64,000 nucleotides of DNA from Gammaproteobacteria bacterium (GTDB lineage: Bacteria > Pseudomonadota > Gammaproteobacteria > Pseudomonadales > Azotimanducaceae): assembly GCA_009840545.1 (NCBI GenBank), contig VXNM01000009.1, positions 2,559 through 66,558 of the forward strand. The letters run 5' to 3'. The stretch's first letter is position 1. Each line of letters opens with the position of its first letter. The notes below the pieces were generated by a model. That model had not been told where the DNA came from. It ran no database searches and saw only the letters and a program-made list of their open reading frames with translations. Shown here in pieces: positions 26,809 through 36,272 of the stretch. Made by a program: the position numbers and the translations under genes.

Positions 26809-28566
26809 TTACTCAAAGATCTCTATTGTTGTCTTGCCTTGCGCAAACCTTGAGGCGGCATAGGCGGCCGAAGTGTCTTCAGTGTTTGATCGAATGTCGG
26901 TTGCGTATCGTGCCAGTCCAACAATCAGTTGAAAGCGAGCTGGATGCATCGAACCTAACTGTTCATCGTCTCCACTACAGTTTTCCCATTCCTCAAACAC
27001 TGTCCTTAAGGTGGGAAGGACGTCCTGCCCTGAGTCATCTCTAAGAATGGCTCGACCAAGTTCGTGTAATAGCCGGTTTCCACTATGACCCGCCTGTAAA
27101 TAGCCAAGAACTTGCGACCCTACAGCGTCAACGTTGAGAGTATTCACGGATTCGAGAATCACCCCAAGCGCCGAGTCTTCAGTCTTTCCTGGACTATCAA
27201 CCGACTCGAGGTCTCCCCGGATGTCTCGTTCCTGAATATTGATCCAGCGATCGGTAAAGACTTGATAGGCCACATGGAACAGTCCACTTGCTACGATCGA
27301 GAAGCCTCCATGTTCAATTGCCCGACGCATTGCTGATGCTACGTTCAATTCGACGGTCAGATTCTCCCATCCTGCATCAACAGAGACAGGGGAGCGCGCC
27401 ATGCGATCTGCCGCAAGTAGCACCAAAGTGGTAATGATTCGATTGATGGATATGCCCTTTCGTAGCTCGTTTGCTAGTGCATCGAAGGACTTGACGATGT
27501 CCACATCCAATAACGAGTTCACAAGTCCTCTCTCATCGAACTCGGCTCCGTTCGACCGTTGCGAAATCTCTAGACTGTCGATCTCAAGTTCAATCATGTG
27601 CCGAATTGCATCTCGGCGGAATCTCTCTGGCTCGCTTCTTCCCTGACCGACCAAGTTGGCACCAAGCCAAAATACGAGCTCGCTGGAGTTCTCCCATCCA
27701 AAAGTGCTCACAAGTTCAGCCAAGTAAGCCAATGAGATGAGGTTTTGTGAAAAACCCATGAAATAGGGTTGGACCGCACAGTCGTAAAGCAACGGAATGA
27801 TCTTTTTCGAATCTCCCTCGTTATGTGCTGTGAAAAGGCAGCGCTCAATCCGATGTCCTTGTCGGTCTCTAGAGAATTCCTTCACCCATCTGGCTGTTTG
27901 ATCCCAGTTGTACGGCGGCGGCATGGGTACGATTTCGGTCCTTTCGTGGGCTTCGCCAGCCGCTGACCTGGCAGCAGTGGTCAGTGCTATAAGCCGGTCC
28001 TCACCTGTGTAACGCCGACCAACATGCACACCGTTTACAAGCCTCGATACGTCTTCGCCACCTTCGGGACCATGTGAACTAGCAATGTGGCGTCCCATAT
28101 GGCTGAGAATGAGATCAACCACTTCTTGCTCATCTACGTTTGTATCCAGGAGCAATGCCAGAGCCTTGGACATTGTCCATCTGTCATCGCCTAACAAACC
28201 CTCCCAAAGCAGTCTCAAGTTGGCTTGAGTTTTGGGTGGTCTGTCGGAGATATATTGAACCCAAACAAAATCGTCTTCAATCTTGATGGGAAAGACATCC
28301 AAGTCGTCGCATTGAGAATGAAAGCAACCACCGGATTCGAGATCGAAGGCGCGTCCGTGCCAATCGCAGGTGAGTACTCCATTCTTGACACTCCCCCTGA
28401 CCAATGGGAACCCCATATGCGGGCATTGGTTGTCCGTTGCGAAGTAGCTTCCGTCCCAGAAAAAAACCGCCGCCGTTCTTCCGTTCGGCATTGCAATTGC
28501 TTCGGCTTGGCCATCTTGCAACGATCCGCAACGAATCGCCTTCACCCACTGGTTTTCTTGTGTCAC
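26809..28566 (-). CDS. Rieske [2Fe-2S] domain protein with large helical C-terminal domain (copy A)
   Basis: 585 aa from GTG 28566, supported by AAGGA 5 nt upstream and by the length of copy B. A reading from 28728 would add 54 non-homologous residues. Rieske ligands C48/H50 (CPHMGF) and C67/H70 (CDWHGR), then GGCFHSQCDDLDVF. The helical region shares LSHMGRHIASSHGPEG, KIIPLLYDCAVQPYFMGFSQN, LAELVSTFGWEN and a C-terminal LHELGRAILRDDSGQDVLPT with copy B, so the pair arose by duplication and then diverged. The conserved His-rich block (H-G-x-H-I-A-S-x-H-G) could bind metal or haem, making a mixed Rieske oxygenase or electron-transfer enzyme conceivable. Its start faces the TonB receptor gene. 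Confidence 0.8.
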   Translation of the reverse strand: MTQENQWVKAIRCGSLQDGQAEAIAMPNGRTAAVFFWDGSYFATDNQCPHMGFPLVRGSVKNGVLTCDWHGRAFDLESGGCFHSQCDDLDVFPIKIEDDFVWVQYISDRPPKTQANLRLLWEGLLGDDRWTMSKALALLLDTNVDEQEVVDLILSHMGRHIASSHGPEGGEDVSRLVNGVHVGRRYTGEDRLIALTTAARSAAGEAHERTEIVPMPPPYNWDQTARWVKEFSRDRQGHRIERCLFTAHNEGDSKKIIPLLYDCAVQPYFMGFSQNLISLAYLAELVSTFGWENSSELVFWLGANLVGQGRSEPERFRRDAIRHMIELEIDSLEISQRSNGAEFDERGLVNSLLDVDIVKSFDALANELRKGISINRIITTLVLLAADRMARSPVSVDAGWENLTVELNVASAMRRAIEHGGFSIVASGLFHVAYQVFTDRWINIQERDIRGDLESVDSPGKTEDSALGVILESVNTLNVDAVGSQVLGYLQAGHSGNRLLHELGRAILRDDSGQDVLPTLRTVFEEWENCSGDDEQLGSMHPARFQLIVGLARYATDIRSNTEDTSAAYAASRFAQGKTTIEIFE

Positions 28567-28798
28567 GAGGGTCCTTAAGTTGGTGTTTTGCAATATCTTA
28601 TTACATGCCCAACGCAAAGAGACGGCTGGGTAAACCGTGCTCCAATTCTTGAATCGGTTACTCCAATCGATCGCAGATTGTCCCGACAAGAACCAAAAAA
28701 ACTGCGATTGAACCAGTCTTGCCGGCATCGATACAATTTGTTAGAAATCGCGAACGACTCGGTCCCACTGACGCTCTACTCTCACCACTAAACAGAGG

Positions 28799-31663
28799 AT
28801 GACATTGACTCAATACGTGCTTCAAACTTGCCCAATCGATATCAAGAAACTAGTCGCTCTCCCTGTGCTGCTAACCCTTGCTACAACTTTAAACGTCGTC
28901 CTCGCAGAAGAACCGGCGTTAACCGAATCAACCGTAGTCACCATCGATGAGGAGATCATTACGGTTGGAACTCGCGTTCCGAGCAGAACAACGCTAGACA
29001 GCACTGTGCCAGTTCAATTCTTGTCTGAGGAAGATGTCGAGAGTGTCGCGACAGCAACGGATTTGGTCGACGTGGTACAACGCCTGGTGCCTTCCTTCAA
29101 TGTATCGCGGGAACCCATTTCGGATGGAGCATCCTTTATGCGTCCTCCCTTCGTACGAGGGCTGGATTCGGACAAGGTGTTGGTGTTAGTCAATGGAAAA
29201 CGCCGTCACAAGGGTGCGCTTGTTCGACCAGGAGGGAGTGGTACCCATGGTCCTGATATCGCTGGTATTCCAGCCTGTGCTCTCAAGTCGATTGAAGTAT
29301 TACAGGACGGAGCTAGCGCACTGTATGGATCCGATGCAATAGCCGGAGTAATCAACTTTAACCTCAGGGAAGAAGTCAAAACGACTTCATTTGTTGCCAC
29401 GGCTGGTGAGTACACGCAAGGAGGGGGAGACGTTCGATTTGCGGGAAACGTAGGAGTCGATTTTCTAAAGGGATTTTTAACGTTGTCGGGTGAATTCAGC
29501 GATTCAAGAGGAACATCTCGTGGAAAGAGATATGACCTAGCTGTGGGAGGTGGCAGTGGATTGACGCCTCAGCAAAGTGCTGAAGTTGCTATCGATACTG
29601 ACGGAGACGGCATTTTGGATCGATTTGGTCCCGACTCACTGACGGAGATACGAGACTCAGACGGCAGGCTGCTAAGTTTGGTCTGGGGCGCAGACGGTCT
29701 GCCAGACGATCTCACTCCAAAGTACAAGGAAAACCTCCCCATTCCTGAACAAGTCTGGGGAGAACCGAGTCGAGAAGACTTCAAACTTGTGGCAAATTTT
29801 TCACTGCCCGTTGAATTTGACGCTTTTCAAGGCGCACACCTGTACGGTTTTGGGACGTTGCGCGACAGCGAAAGTAGTGGGTCTTTCTTCTACCGCCGAC
29901 CGGGAGTAGGTCAACTGAATCCCATTCGACTGGCAGATGGATCGATTTACAACCCGCGTGATCGTTTTCCTGGCGGATTCACCCCAAGATTTACCGGCAA
30001 TGTCAGCGATGCATCTTGGGTCTTCGGCATAAGACAAGATTCCAACGAACTTCTCACTTGGGATGTCAGCACCAGATATGGCCGAAGCGCAATGGCTTAC
30101 GAGTTGGAAAACACATGGAATCCGTCGATGGGACCAAGTTCGCCGACACACTTCCGACCCGGCGAGTTGGTCTCCACAGAAATGGCGGTCAACGGAGACT
30201 TCGAATGGATATGGACCGATCTGTACGCACATCCAATTTTCGTCGCATTTGGACTCGAATACCGCAATGACTCATATGAAATACTTGCTGGAGACGAAGC
30301 ATCCTACTCTGCAGGTATATTTGCTCGATTGGATCCATTCAACTGGGACGTAACCCAACAAGAGGTGGATGCCGATCCAAACGACGACTTAGTTACGTCT
30401 GGCTGTAGGCTGGATGGCCATGCGGAACTCATTGCGTCCGACCCCAGTGTCTTCGCACACCCAGGAGGGAACTGTATTGCTGGCGACCCCATCTATAACG
30501 TCATGTCAGTAGGCTCAAACGGATTTCCGGGGTACTCTCCGAGATACTCTACGGATCGTTCTAGGGGCGGTTTCGCTCTTTACTTGGATCTGGCAACGTC
30601 GCCTAGTCCGCAGTTGACGACAGACTTCGCACTCAGACTCGAAGACGCTGGTGCCTATGGTTTTGTAACTACCGCCAAATTTGCTGCTAAGTATGACCTC
30701 TCCGATCTAACAGCCGTTCGGTCCTCACTGAGCACGGGCTTCAGAGCACCCACTATTGGTCAGATTTCAACCATCAGCGTGAGTACACGGATCAATGCAG
30801 ATGGAAATCCTGTCGCAGAAGGAATTTTTCCGACAAGCCATCCTGTTTCAGAGTATTTTGGTTCACAACCACTAGATCCAGAACGTTCAAGACACTTCAC
30901 TGCGGGACTCATCATTGCTTCGACTCCAGGACGAGGACCTCAATCCCTTCTTGGAATTGCACCCATTTCAAGCAGTCAATGGCACATAACGCTGGACGGT
31001 TATATAGTAGATCTCAACGACAGACTCACTCTGACTTCGCCGTTTGTCGTCGACGATGTTGCGCTCAGGGATCTTCGTGCTTTGGGAGTTGCAGAGGCTA
31101 ATTCAATTGCGCAAGTCATTTATTTCTCTAACGCGTTGGCAACCAGATCAATGGGTGTTGAACTAGTTGGAGAGTATGAGTTCGCATCAAGTCTGGGAGA
31201 GACCCGTGTTTCTAGCGCTTTAAATTGGAACAAGATCGAAATCACAGACCAGGACCCTCAAACGAGGTCCGATGGAACTACGTTTCTGCTCGTAAATGCG
31301 GAAGGCCTTTTTGACTTTGAACACACTTGGCCCCAGTATCGTGGCGTCTTTTCGTTAAATCACCTACTCAGAAATGGGATGAAAGTGATGGTGCGAGCAA
31401 ACAGATTTGGTTCTCACAAAAACGCAAGTAACAGTTCTCTTTCAACAATTCAGGAATTTGATGCGAAGTGGCAATGGGATATGCGATTCGAATTGCCGTT
31501 TACCCGCAACTACAGTGCTACCGTGAGCGTAGTCAACGCATTTGATGCAGTTCCCGACACTGCCCAGTTTGAGGCGTGTTGTGGTCGGATTGTGCGTTCC
31601 GACTCCCTCGTTCCATGGCAGGGACCTTACTACTCATTAACAGTAAGGTACCGTAGCAATTGA
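28799..31663 (+). CDS. TonB-dependent outer-membrane receptor
   Basis: 954 aa. Signal peptide of about 36 residues ending in NVVLA before EEPALTES. A TonB-box-like EEIITVGTR at about residues 51-59. Plug domain about 60-190 with PPFVRGLDSDKVLVLVNGKR, PACALKSIEVLQDGASALYG and SDAIAGVINFNL. The rest is a 22-strand-type barrel ending in YYSLTVRYRSN. It imports a large or scarce ligand (siderophore, cobamide, glycan or lipid) using TonB-ExbBD energy; none of those partners is in the window. RPGGSGTHGPDI and the insert DTDGDGILDRFGPD (calcium-loop-like) are family features. SD AGAGG just before the ATG. The 232 bp between it and Rieske copy A should hold both promoters. Confidence 0.92.
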   Translation: MTLTQYVLQTCPIDIKKLVALPVLLTLATTLNVVLAEEPALTESTVVTIDEEIITVGTRVPSRTTLDSTVPVQFLSEEDVESVATATDLVDVVQRLVPSFNVSREPISDGASFMRPPFVRGLDSDKVLVLVNGKRRHKGALVRPGGSGTHGPDIAGIPACALKSIEVLQDGASALYGSDAIAGVINFNLREEVKTTSFVATAGEYTQGGGDVRFAGNVGVDFLKGFLTLSGEFSDSRGTSRGKRYDLAVGGGSGLTPQQSAEVAIDTDGDGILDRFGPDSLTEIRDSDGRLLSLVWGADGLPDDLTPKYKENLPIPEQVWGEPSREDFKLVANFSLPVEFDAFQGAHLYGFGTLRDSESSGSFFYRRPGVGQLNPIRLADGSIYNPRDRFPGGFTPRFTGNVSDASWVFGIRQDSNELLTWDVSTRYGRSAMAYELENTWNPSMGPSSPTHFRPGELVSTEMAVNGDFEWIWTDLYAHPIFVAFGLEYRNDSYEILAGDEASYSAGIFARLDPFNWDVTQQEVDADPNDDLVTSGCRLDGHAELIASDPSVFAHPGGNCIAGDPIYNVMSVGSNGFPGYSPRYSTDRSRGGFALYLDLATSPSPQLTTDFALRLEDAGAYGFVTTAKFAAKYDLSDLTAVRSSLSTGFRAPTIGQISTISVSTRINADGNPVAEGIFPTSHPVSEYFGSQPLDPERSRHFTAGLIIASTPGRGPQSLLGIAPISSSQWHITLDGYIVDLNDRLTLTSPFVVDDVALRDLRALGVAEANSIAQVIYFSNALATRSMGVELVGEYEFASSLGETRVSSALNWNKIEITDQDPQTRSDGTTFLLVNAEGLFDFEHTWPQYRGVFSLNHLLRNGMKVMVRANRFGSHKNASNSSLSTIQEFDAKWQWDMRFELPFTRNYSATVSVVNAFDAVPDTAQFEACCGRIVRSDSLVPWQGPYYSLTVRYRSN

Positions 31664-31877
31664 CTCTCCTTGCTTTCGTCTAGTCAACCTCAATGAAATT
31701 CCTGCCGAGGGTTGCATTTTGAGGATAGTAGCAAGGGTTCTGCGCCAATTTTGGAGCTTCAAGTCCTTGCTATAAGGCAAGTATCATGCGAGGGGCACGA
31801 AGTGCTTCAGTTCGCTATCGGAGAACTAAAATCTTGTGTAGCATCTTCCATCTAACAGTACACCCAATTCCGCTTGC

Positions 31878-33665
31878 ATGATCTCAAAAATTGCTTGGGG
31901 CTTGATCATTGTCTCTGTTGTCGTTGTCGCAGTGTTTCTATTCTTCGTGCTACCAGAAGACAACATTGAGGAACTTGACCCTGAACCCAGTTTAGTGACT
32001 CTACGAGGTACCGAAGCCGGGGAAGTCGTTGGTTTCATAGACAACTTCGGTTCGCGGGCATGGATGGGAATTCCGTTCGCCAAGCCTCCTGTTGGAGACT
32101 TGCGCTGGGAAGCACCACAAAGACCAAGTAGATCTACTGAGAGAATCAAAGCAATCAGACCAAGTTCCGACTGTGTTCAATACACTTCAGCGCTCACAAC
32201 AGGTCAAGGTGGTTCTCCAGACTCAATAGTCGGAAACGAAGATTGCCTCTACTTGAATGTCTGGTCTCCACCTAATGCAGTTGATCTTCCAGTCATGCTT
32301 TGGATCCATGGCGGCGGTAACAGCATTGGTTCTGGAAGTCCATACAACGGATCGATTCTCGCAGCTCGATACAAAGTGGTCGTAGTGACGATTAACTATC
32401 GACTTGGCGTTCTCGGATGGTTTCACCATCCCAAGCTGATTCGGAATGCAAAGGTCAAGTCTGGAAATTTCGGCTTGCTAGACATAGTTCGTAGCTTGGA
32501 GTGGACACGAGACAACATTGACGAATTTGGAGGAGATCCAGGCAACGTAACGATCTTTGGTGAATCGTCTGGAGGAGCAAACGTACTTGCACTTATGGCC
32601 TCTCCACTGGTTGAAGGCTTGTTTCACAAAGCAATCATCCAAAGTGGAGGATTACGTTCGACACCGTTAGAAAGTGCTACAGACCACTTGGCCGACAACG
32701 GTCATCCCAATAGTTCCAGAGAATTAGTATCCCGATGGTTCGAAACTGACGGATCCGCCAAGAGTCGTACGAACGTTGACGACTTGCAGGAAACTCTAGG
32801 ACCGAAGGACTTCGCAACAACTTTGCGTAGAAAGAGTGCAGCGGAACTGGTAGCAGCCGTAGAACCCGGCGCGTTTGGGATGGTTCCCATCCCGACGTTA
32901 ATTGCCGATGGAACTGTCTTGCCTGAACAACCATTGAATGTGTCGAAGTTACCAACTGACATCCCCGTAATCCTCGGGTCCAATCGAGACGAGCCTGCTC
33001 TTTTCATGGTTCAGGATCCGAAATTCGTTCGCACTTTTCTTGGCGTCTTCAATTCCCTCAAGAACAAAGTCGACTACCGAAAACGTGTGCATTACGGCGG
33101 GTTGCAATGGAAAGCCCGAGGAGTCGACTCGCTTGCAGTACAAATGACCAATGCGGGCAACGAGAACGTCTATGCCTACCGATTTGACTGGGACGAAGAG
33201 CCCACGGTGATGTTCTTCGACTTGAGCATCGCTTTAGGAGCTGCGCACGGATTGGAAATTGCCTTTGTATTCGGTCACGACGACTTTCTAGCGAATACGC
33301 AGATCTATCCGGACAAAGCGGATCAGCATGAGCTGTCCGACCAAATGATGACATACTGGACCAATTTCGCTCGTAACGGAAGCCCTGGCAAGGGCAAAAA
33401 TTCTGCGGATCCGGAATGGCTCAGCTGGGGAACAGCCGGCAAGTCCAGCATTGTGTTCGACACCGTCTCAGACCGAGGTGTTCGAATGACCGACGAAGTG
33501 GTCACATGGGAGTCGATCAGGCAAGAACTGCTAGCTGATGAAGAGTTCAGTGATCTACAAACAAAATGTGAGTTGTACTCAGAGATTTTCGATCCTCTGG
33601 GATTGTCGAGATCCGAGGATCTGGTCAAGATGGGTTGTACGACAGGCCTCAACCCTTCGAGTTAG
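31878..33665 (+). CDS. Type-B carboxylesterase, membrane anchored
   Basis: 595 aa. An N-terminal hydrophobic segment at residues 5-27 (IAWGLIIVSVVVVAVFLFFVL) acts as signal anchor. Hallmarks of the family are FAKPPVGDLRWEAP, EDCLYLNVWSP, the oxyanion segment WIHGGGNSIGSG, and nucleophile elbow IFGESSGGANV. A late His lies in LGAAHGLEIAFVFGH. The acid residue lies in the region VPIPTLIADGTVLPE to LGSNRDEPALF. It hydrolyses carboxyl esters, probably in the periplasm. The position between the TonB receptor and amino-acid-type enzymes suggests it may cleave an imported ester. A gap of 214 bp from the receptor argues for its own promoter. Confidence 0.88.
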   Translation: MISKIAWGLIIVSVVVVAVFLFFVLPEDNIEELDPEPSLVTLRGTEAGEVVGFIDNFGSRAWMGIPFAKPPVGDLRWEAPQRPSRSTERIKAIRPSSDCVQYTSALTTGQGGSPDSIVGNEDCLYLNVWSPPNAVDLPVMLWIHGGGNSIGSGSPYNGSILAARYKVVVVTINYRLGVLGWFHHPKLIRNAKVKSGNFGLLDIVRSLEWTRDNIDEFGGDPGNVTIFGESSGGANVLALMASPLVEGLFHKAIIQSGGLRSTPLESATDHLADNGHPNSSRELVSRWFETDGSAKSRTNVDDLQETLGPKDFATTLRRKSAAELVAAVEPGAFGMVPIPTLIADGTVLPEQPLNVSKLPTDIPVILGSNRDEPALFMVQDPKFVRTFLGVFNSLKNKVDYRKRVHYGGLQWKARGVDSLAVQMTNAGNENVYAYRFDWDEEPTVMFFDLSIALGAAHGLEIAFVFGHDDFLANTQIYPDKADQHELSDQMMTYWTNFARNGSPGKGKNSADPEWLSWGTAGKSSIVFDTVSDRGVRMTDEVVTWESIRQELLADEEFSDLQTKCELYSEIFDPLGLSRSEDLVKMGCTTGLNPSS

Positions 33666-33898
33666 AGCTAGATCAATTGAGCCGATTCTGGGGATAAGTA
33701 CATCAAAGTTCAATCAATGGTGGTACAAGATCGTGTTGCAATCTAAACTTATTCGGTGCTAATGGGTCAAATTGATCGTATTAAGGGAGGAACTCAAACA
33801 CCAAATTGAGAGACGACATAACAAAACCATCCGAGGCGCACTTGCCTCGCGAAAATCAGGAGTATTTCGAATCCAGCCTGTCTTACGATAGACCCAGT

Positions 33899-35080
33899 AT
33901 GTCTAAACTGCCAATTAGCTCTGTCTCTCAGCGTCTCAGTTTCGCAGATAACTCTGCTTGGGCAGTTCACACTGACGCTATGCAGCGTCTTGCCCAAGGC
34001 GAATCGATCATTCCACTCTCCCTAGGCGACCCGGACTTCAATACTCCAGACTACATCAATGTAGGACTCATTGAAGCAATTAAGCAGCACCGCACTCACT
34101 ATACGTCTCCCGCTGGCGAAGAACGATTGAAGATTGAACTTGCCCGATTGGAGACTCGATCCTCAGGCTTCCAACGGCATCCTAACCAGTTCACTGTCTT
34201 TCACGGTGCCACAGGAGCAATCCATGCAACACTAAGCTGCATTGCAAATCCCGGTGACAACGTAGTAACCAGCGAGCCAAAATACATCGGTTACGAACCA
34301 ACTTGTATGGCGATTGGCGTCGAACTCAAAACTGTTGCGATGCAAGCTCCCAAGTTTGAGGTGGACGTCGCTGCTCTACTAAGCGCGGTCGACGAACGTA
34401 CTGTTGGAGTGATCGTAAACACGCCTTCGAACCCAATGGGAAATGTCACGCCAGCAGACGATTTGAAGCGTCTTGCTGAGGAATGCCGCAGACGCAATCT
34501 GTGGCTGATTTCAGACGAAGTCTATTCGCTACTTTGTTTTGAAGAGAAGCACGTCTCTATGCTGAACGTTGTTGAACACCTTGAAAACGTAATTGTGGTG
34601 GACAGTCTGTCAAAGTCCCATGCCATGAGTGGTTGGCGCGTTGGCTGGACGGCGAGCAGCCCTGAATTCAGTGAACGATTAGCTGACTTTGCACTCGGAG
34701 CATTTTTCTGCGGAAGTCCTTTCATTCAAGACGGTGCTACATATGCTCTCAAACACAATACCCAACGAGTGCAAAAAATGGTCGAACAGTACAAGCAGAG
34801 GCGAAACTACACACTGGACCGCATCCAATGTATCGAGGGATTGAGCGCGGAACAACCTGCAGGCGGAATGTTTGTTATGGTTAACGTTCACGAGAACGGA
34901 GATAGGTTTGCTCGACAATTGCTTGATGAAACAGGTGTTTCCGTTTTTCCGGGTTCTGCATCCGGAGAATGTACGCGAAACTACGTTCGGATAGGTCTGG
35001 CAAAACCAGTACATGAACTGGAAGAAGCATGGAATCGGATCCAAGACTGGCTTGATAGCCGCAAGAAAACAGCAGCCTAG
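33899..35080 (+). CDS. Class I/II PLP-dependent aminotransferase
   Basis: 393 aa from ATG 33899; the frame is open back to a TTG at 33806, but the shorter form matches the family length of about 390. PLP lysine K239 in SLSKSHAMSGWRVGW, aromatic-pair and phosphate contacts GATGAIHATLS, NTPSNPMGN and SDEVYS, and C-terminal Arg in NYVRIGLAKP. It transfers an amino group between an amino acid and a 2-oxo acid; aspartate/aromatic-type subgroup I gamma is most likely. It lies 21 bp before the pyroglutamyl-peptidase-like gene, so the two are likely cotranscribed. Confidence 0.88.
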   Translation: MSKLPISSVSQRLSFADNSAWAVHTDAMQRLAQGESIIPLSLGDPDFNTPDYINVGLIEAIKQHRTHYTSPAGEERLKIELARLETRSSGFQRHPNQFTVFHGATGAIHATLSCIANPGDNVVTSEPKYIGYEPTCMAIGVELKTVAMQAPKFEVDVAALLSAVDERTVGVIVNTPSNPMGNVTPADDLKRLAEECRRRNLWLISDEVYSLLCFEEKHVSMLNVVEHLENVIVVDSLSKSHAMSGWRVGWTASSPEFSERLADFALGAFFCGSPFIQDGATYALKHNTQRVQKMVEQYKQRRNYTLDRIQCIEGLSAEQPAGGMFVMVNVHENGDRFARQLLDETGVSVFPGSASGECTRNYVRIGLAKPVHELEEAWNRIQDWLDSRKKTAA

Positions 35081-35101
35081 TTCATACAAGCGGGCGTCAA
35101 C

Positions 35102-36220
35102 GTGAAGACCGACGCTCTTCCTCCCGACCTCGATTCAATACTGCACGAGTCCAACTCCTCGCTAGACACGGAAGAATCACGACTCGTTAGTGCCAGAAAA
35201 GAACTTCCCGATATCGCGAACAGGTTCGATCCGCTTCTTAGCAAACTCTATGTGGCGCTCGCCGATCAGGCGACTAACGCAATTGAACTTGCCACACGCT
35301 TTGGTCGTGCTTTGCTTCTAGAGTCGATCAATACACCAAACAGTGCGGATTTAATAGTCGATGATCGATCTCTTTACTGGTCGCGTCTAATGGGACTGGT
35401 TTTAATTCGAACCGCACTGTCTACGAGGTTGAGTGCAAGTCCAGAATTGATACTCAAAGCGAGCGAACTATTCGAACGAGAGAGTCGGATTCGCCTAAAT
35501 GACACACCGGACCGAGCACAAGCAGAGAAACAGCCGATATTCTTGAGTTGCTTCGACCCATTCACTCTCGACAACAATCTCGCTCAGTCTAATCCTTCGG
35601 CAGTCATTGCCTTCTCACTTTGTCGAGAGAGGATTTGTGGGCACCCGGTGGCGGTGGCTGTATTTCCAGTCCGGTATGACGACTTCGATGCTGGGATCGT
35701 CGAATCTTCCTTCAAACCTGTTTTTTTGAGTTCCGTTCGACTAGTGCTAACCATTAGCATGGGACGAGATCGGTTCGACCTGGAGCGATTTCCTGGAAGA
35801 CGAAGATCGTCCAGTGCTCCAGACAATCGGGGAAGAATCGGTCCAGTTGACAACAAACCAACACCATGTATGGATGGACCCGAGTTTCTTGAATTCTCTT
35901 TGCCGGCTACTTCCATGTCCATGGAGAAAGGAGATTGGAAGGTTGTAGACAACCGACATGTAAGTACGGAGGAAAACGGTGATTTCGACGCTACCTCCCT
36001 AGTGGAAATCACGGGGCAGACCGCTGTTAACGGTTCGGGCGGAGGGTTTCTCTCGAATGAAATCGCATATAGAACTCTCTTGCTTCAAGCAAAATTGAAC
36101 CGACAATTCCCACTGGGGCACCTTCATGTACCGCGAATCTCCGATTACGAACCTAAAACCCTCAGTAATATGACATCACAGACTCGTTCACTGATTGTTG
36201 CGGCCCTCGAATCCACATAA
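35102..36220 (+). CDS. Pyroglutamyl-peptidase-I-like (C15) protein with N-terminal extension and Cys-to-Ser change
   Basis: 372 aa from GTG 35102. Residues about 145-372 follow the pyrrolidone-carboxylate peptidase fold: CFDPFTLDNN...NPSAV (usual GFDPFGG...NPS), FPVRYDD, ISMGRDRFDLERFPG with catalytic-type Glu228, APDNRGR, and GHLHVPRISD with His342. At the usual Cys position (consensus YLCN) the protein reads FLSNE, so Ser318 (codon TCG) replaces Cys. The first about 140 residues form a helical extension absent from the usual 200-215-aa enzymes. It may be a serine variant, a dead binding protein or an enzyme with a new amide substrate. It follows an aminotransferase and precedes an enolase-superfamily gene. 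Confidence 0.72.
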   Translation: MKTDALPPDLDSILHESNSSLDTEESRLVSARKELPDIANRFDPLLSKLYVALADQATNAIELATRFGRALLLESINTPNSADLIVDDRSLYWSRLMGLVLIRTALSTRLSASPELILKASELFERESRIRLNDTPDRAQAEKQPIFLSCFDPFTLDNNLAQSNPSAVIAFSLCRERICGHPVAVAVFPVRYDDFDAGIVESSFKPVFLSSVRLVLTISMGRDRFDLERFPGRRRSSSAPDNRGRIGPVDNKPTPCMDGPEFLEFSLPATSMSMEKGDWKVVDNRHVSTEENGDFDATSLVEITGQTAVNGSGGGFLSNEIAYRTLLLQAKLNRQFPLGHLHVPRISDYEPKTLSNMTSQTRSLIVAALEST

Positions 36221-36272
36221 AGGAGACTTCGTAGCGGTCTAACAAGCCCGTAGTCGTTGAAGGTATCCAAAA

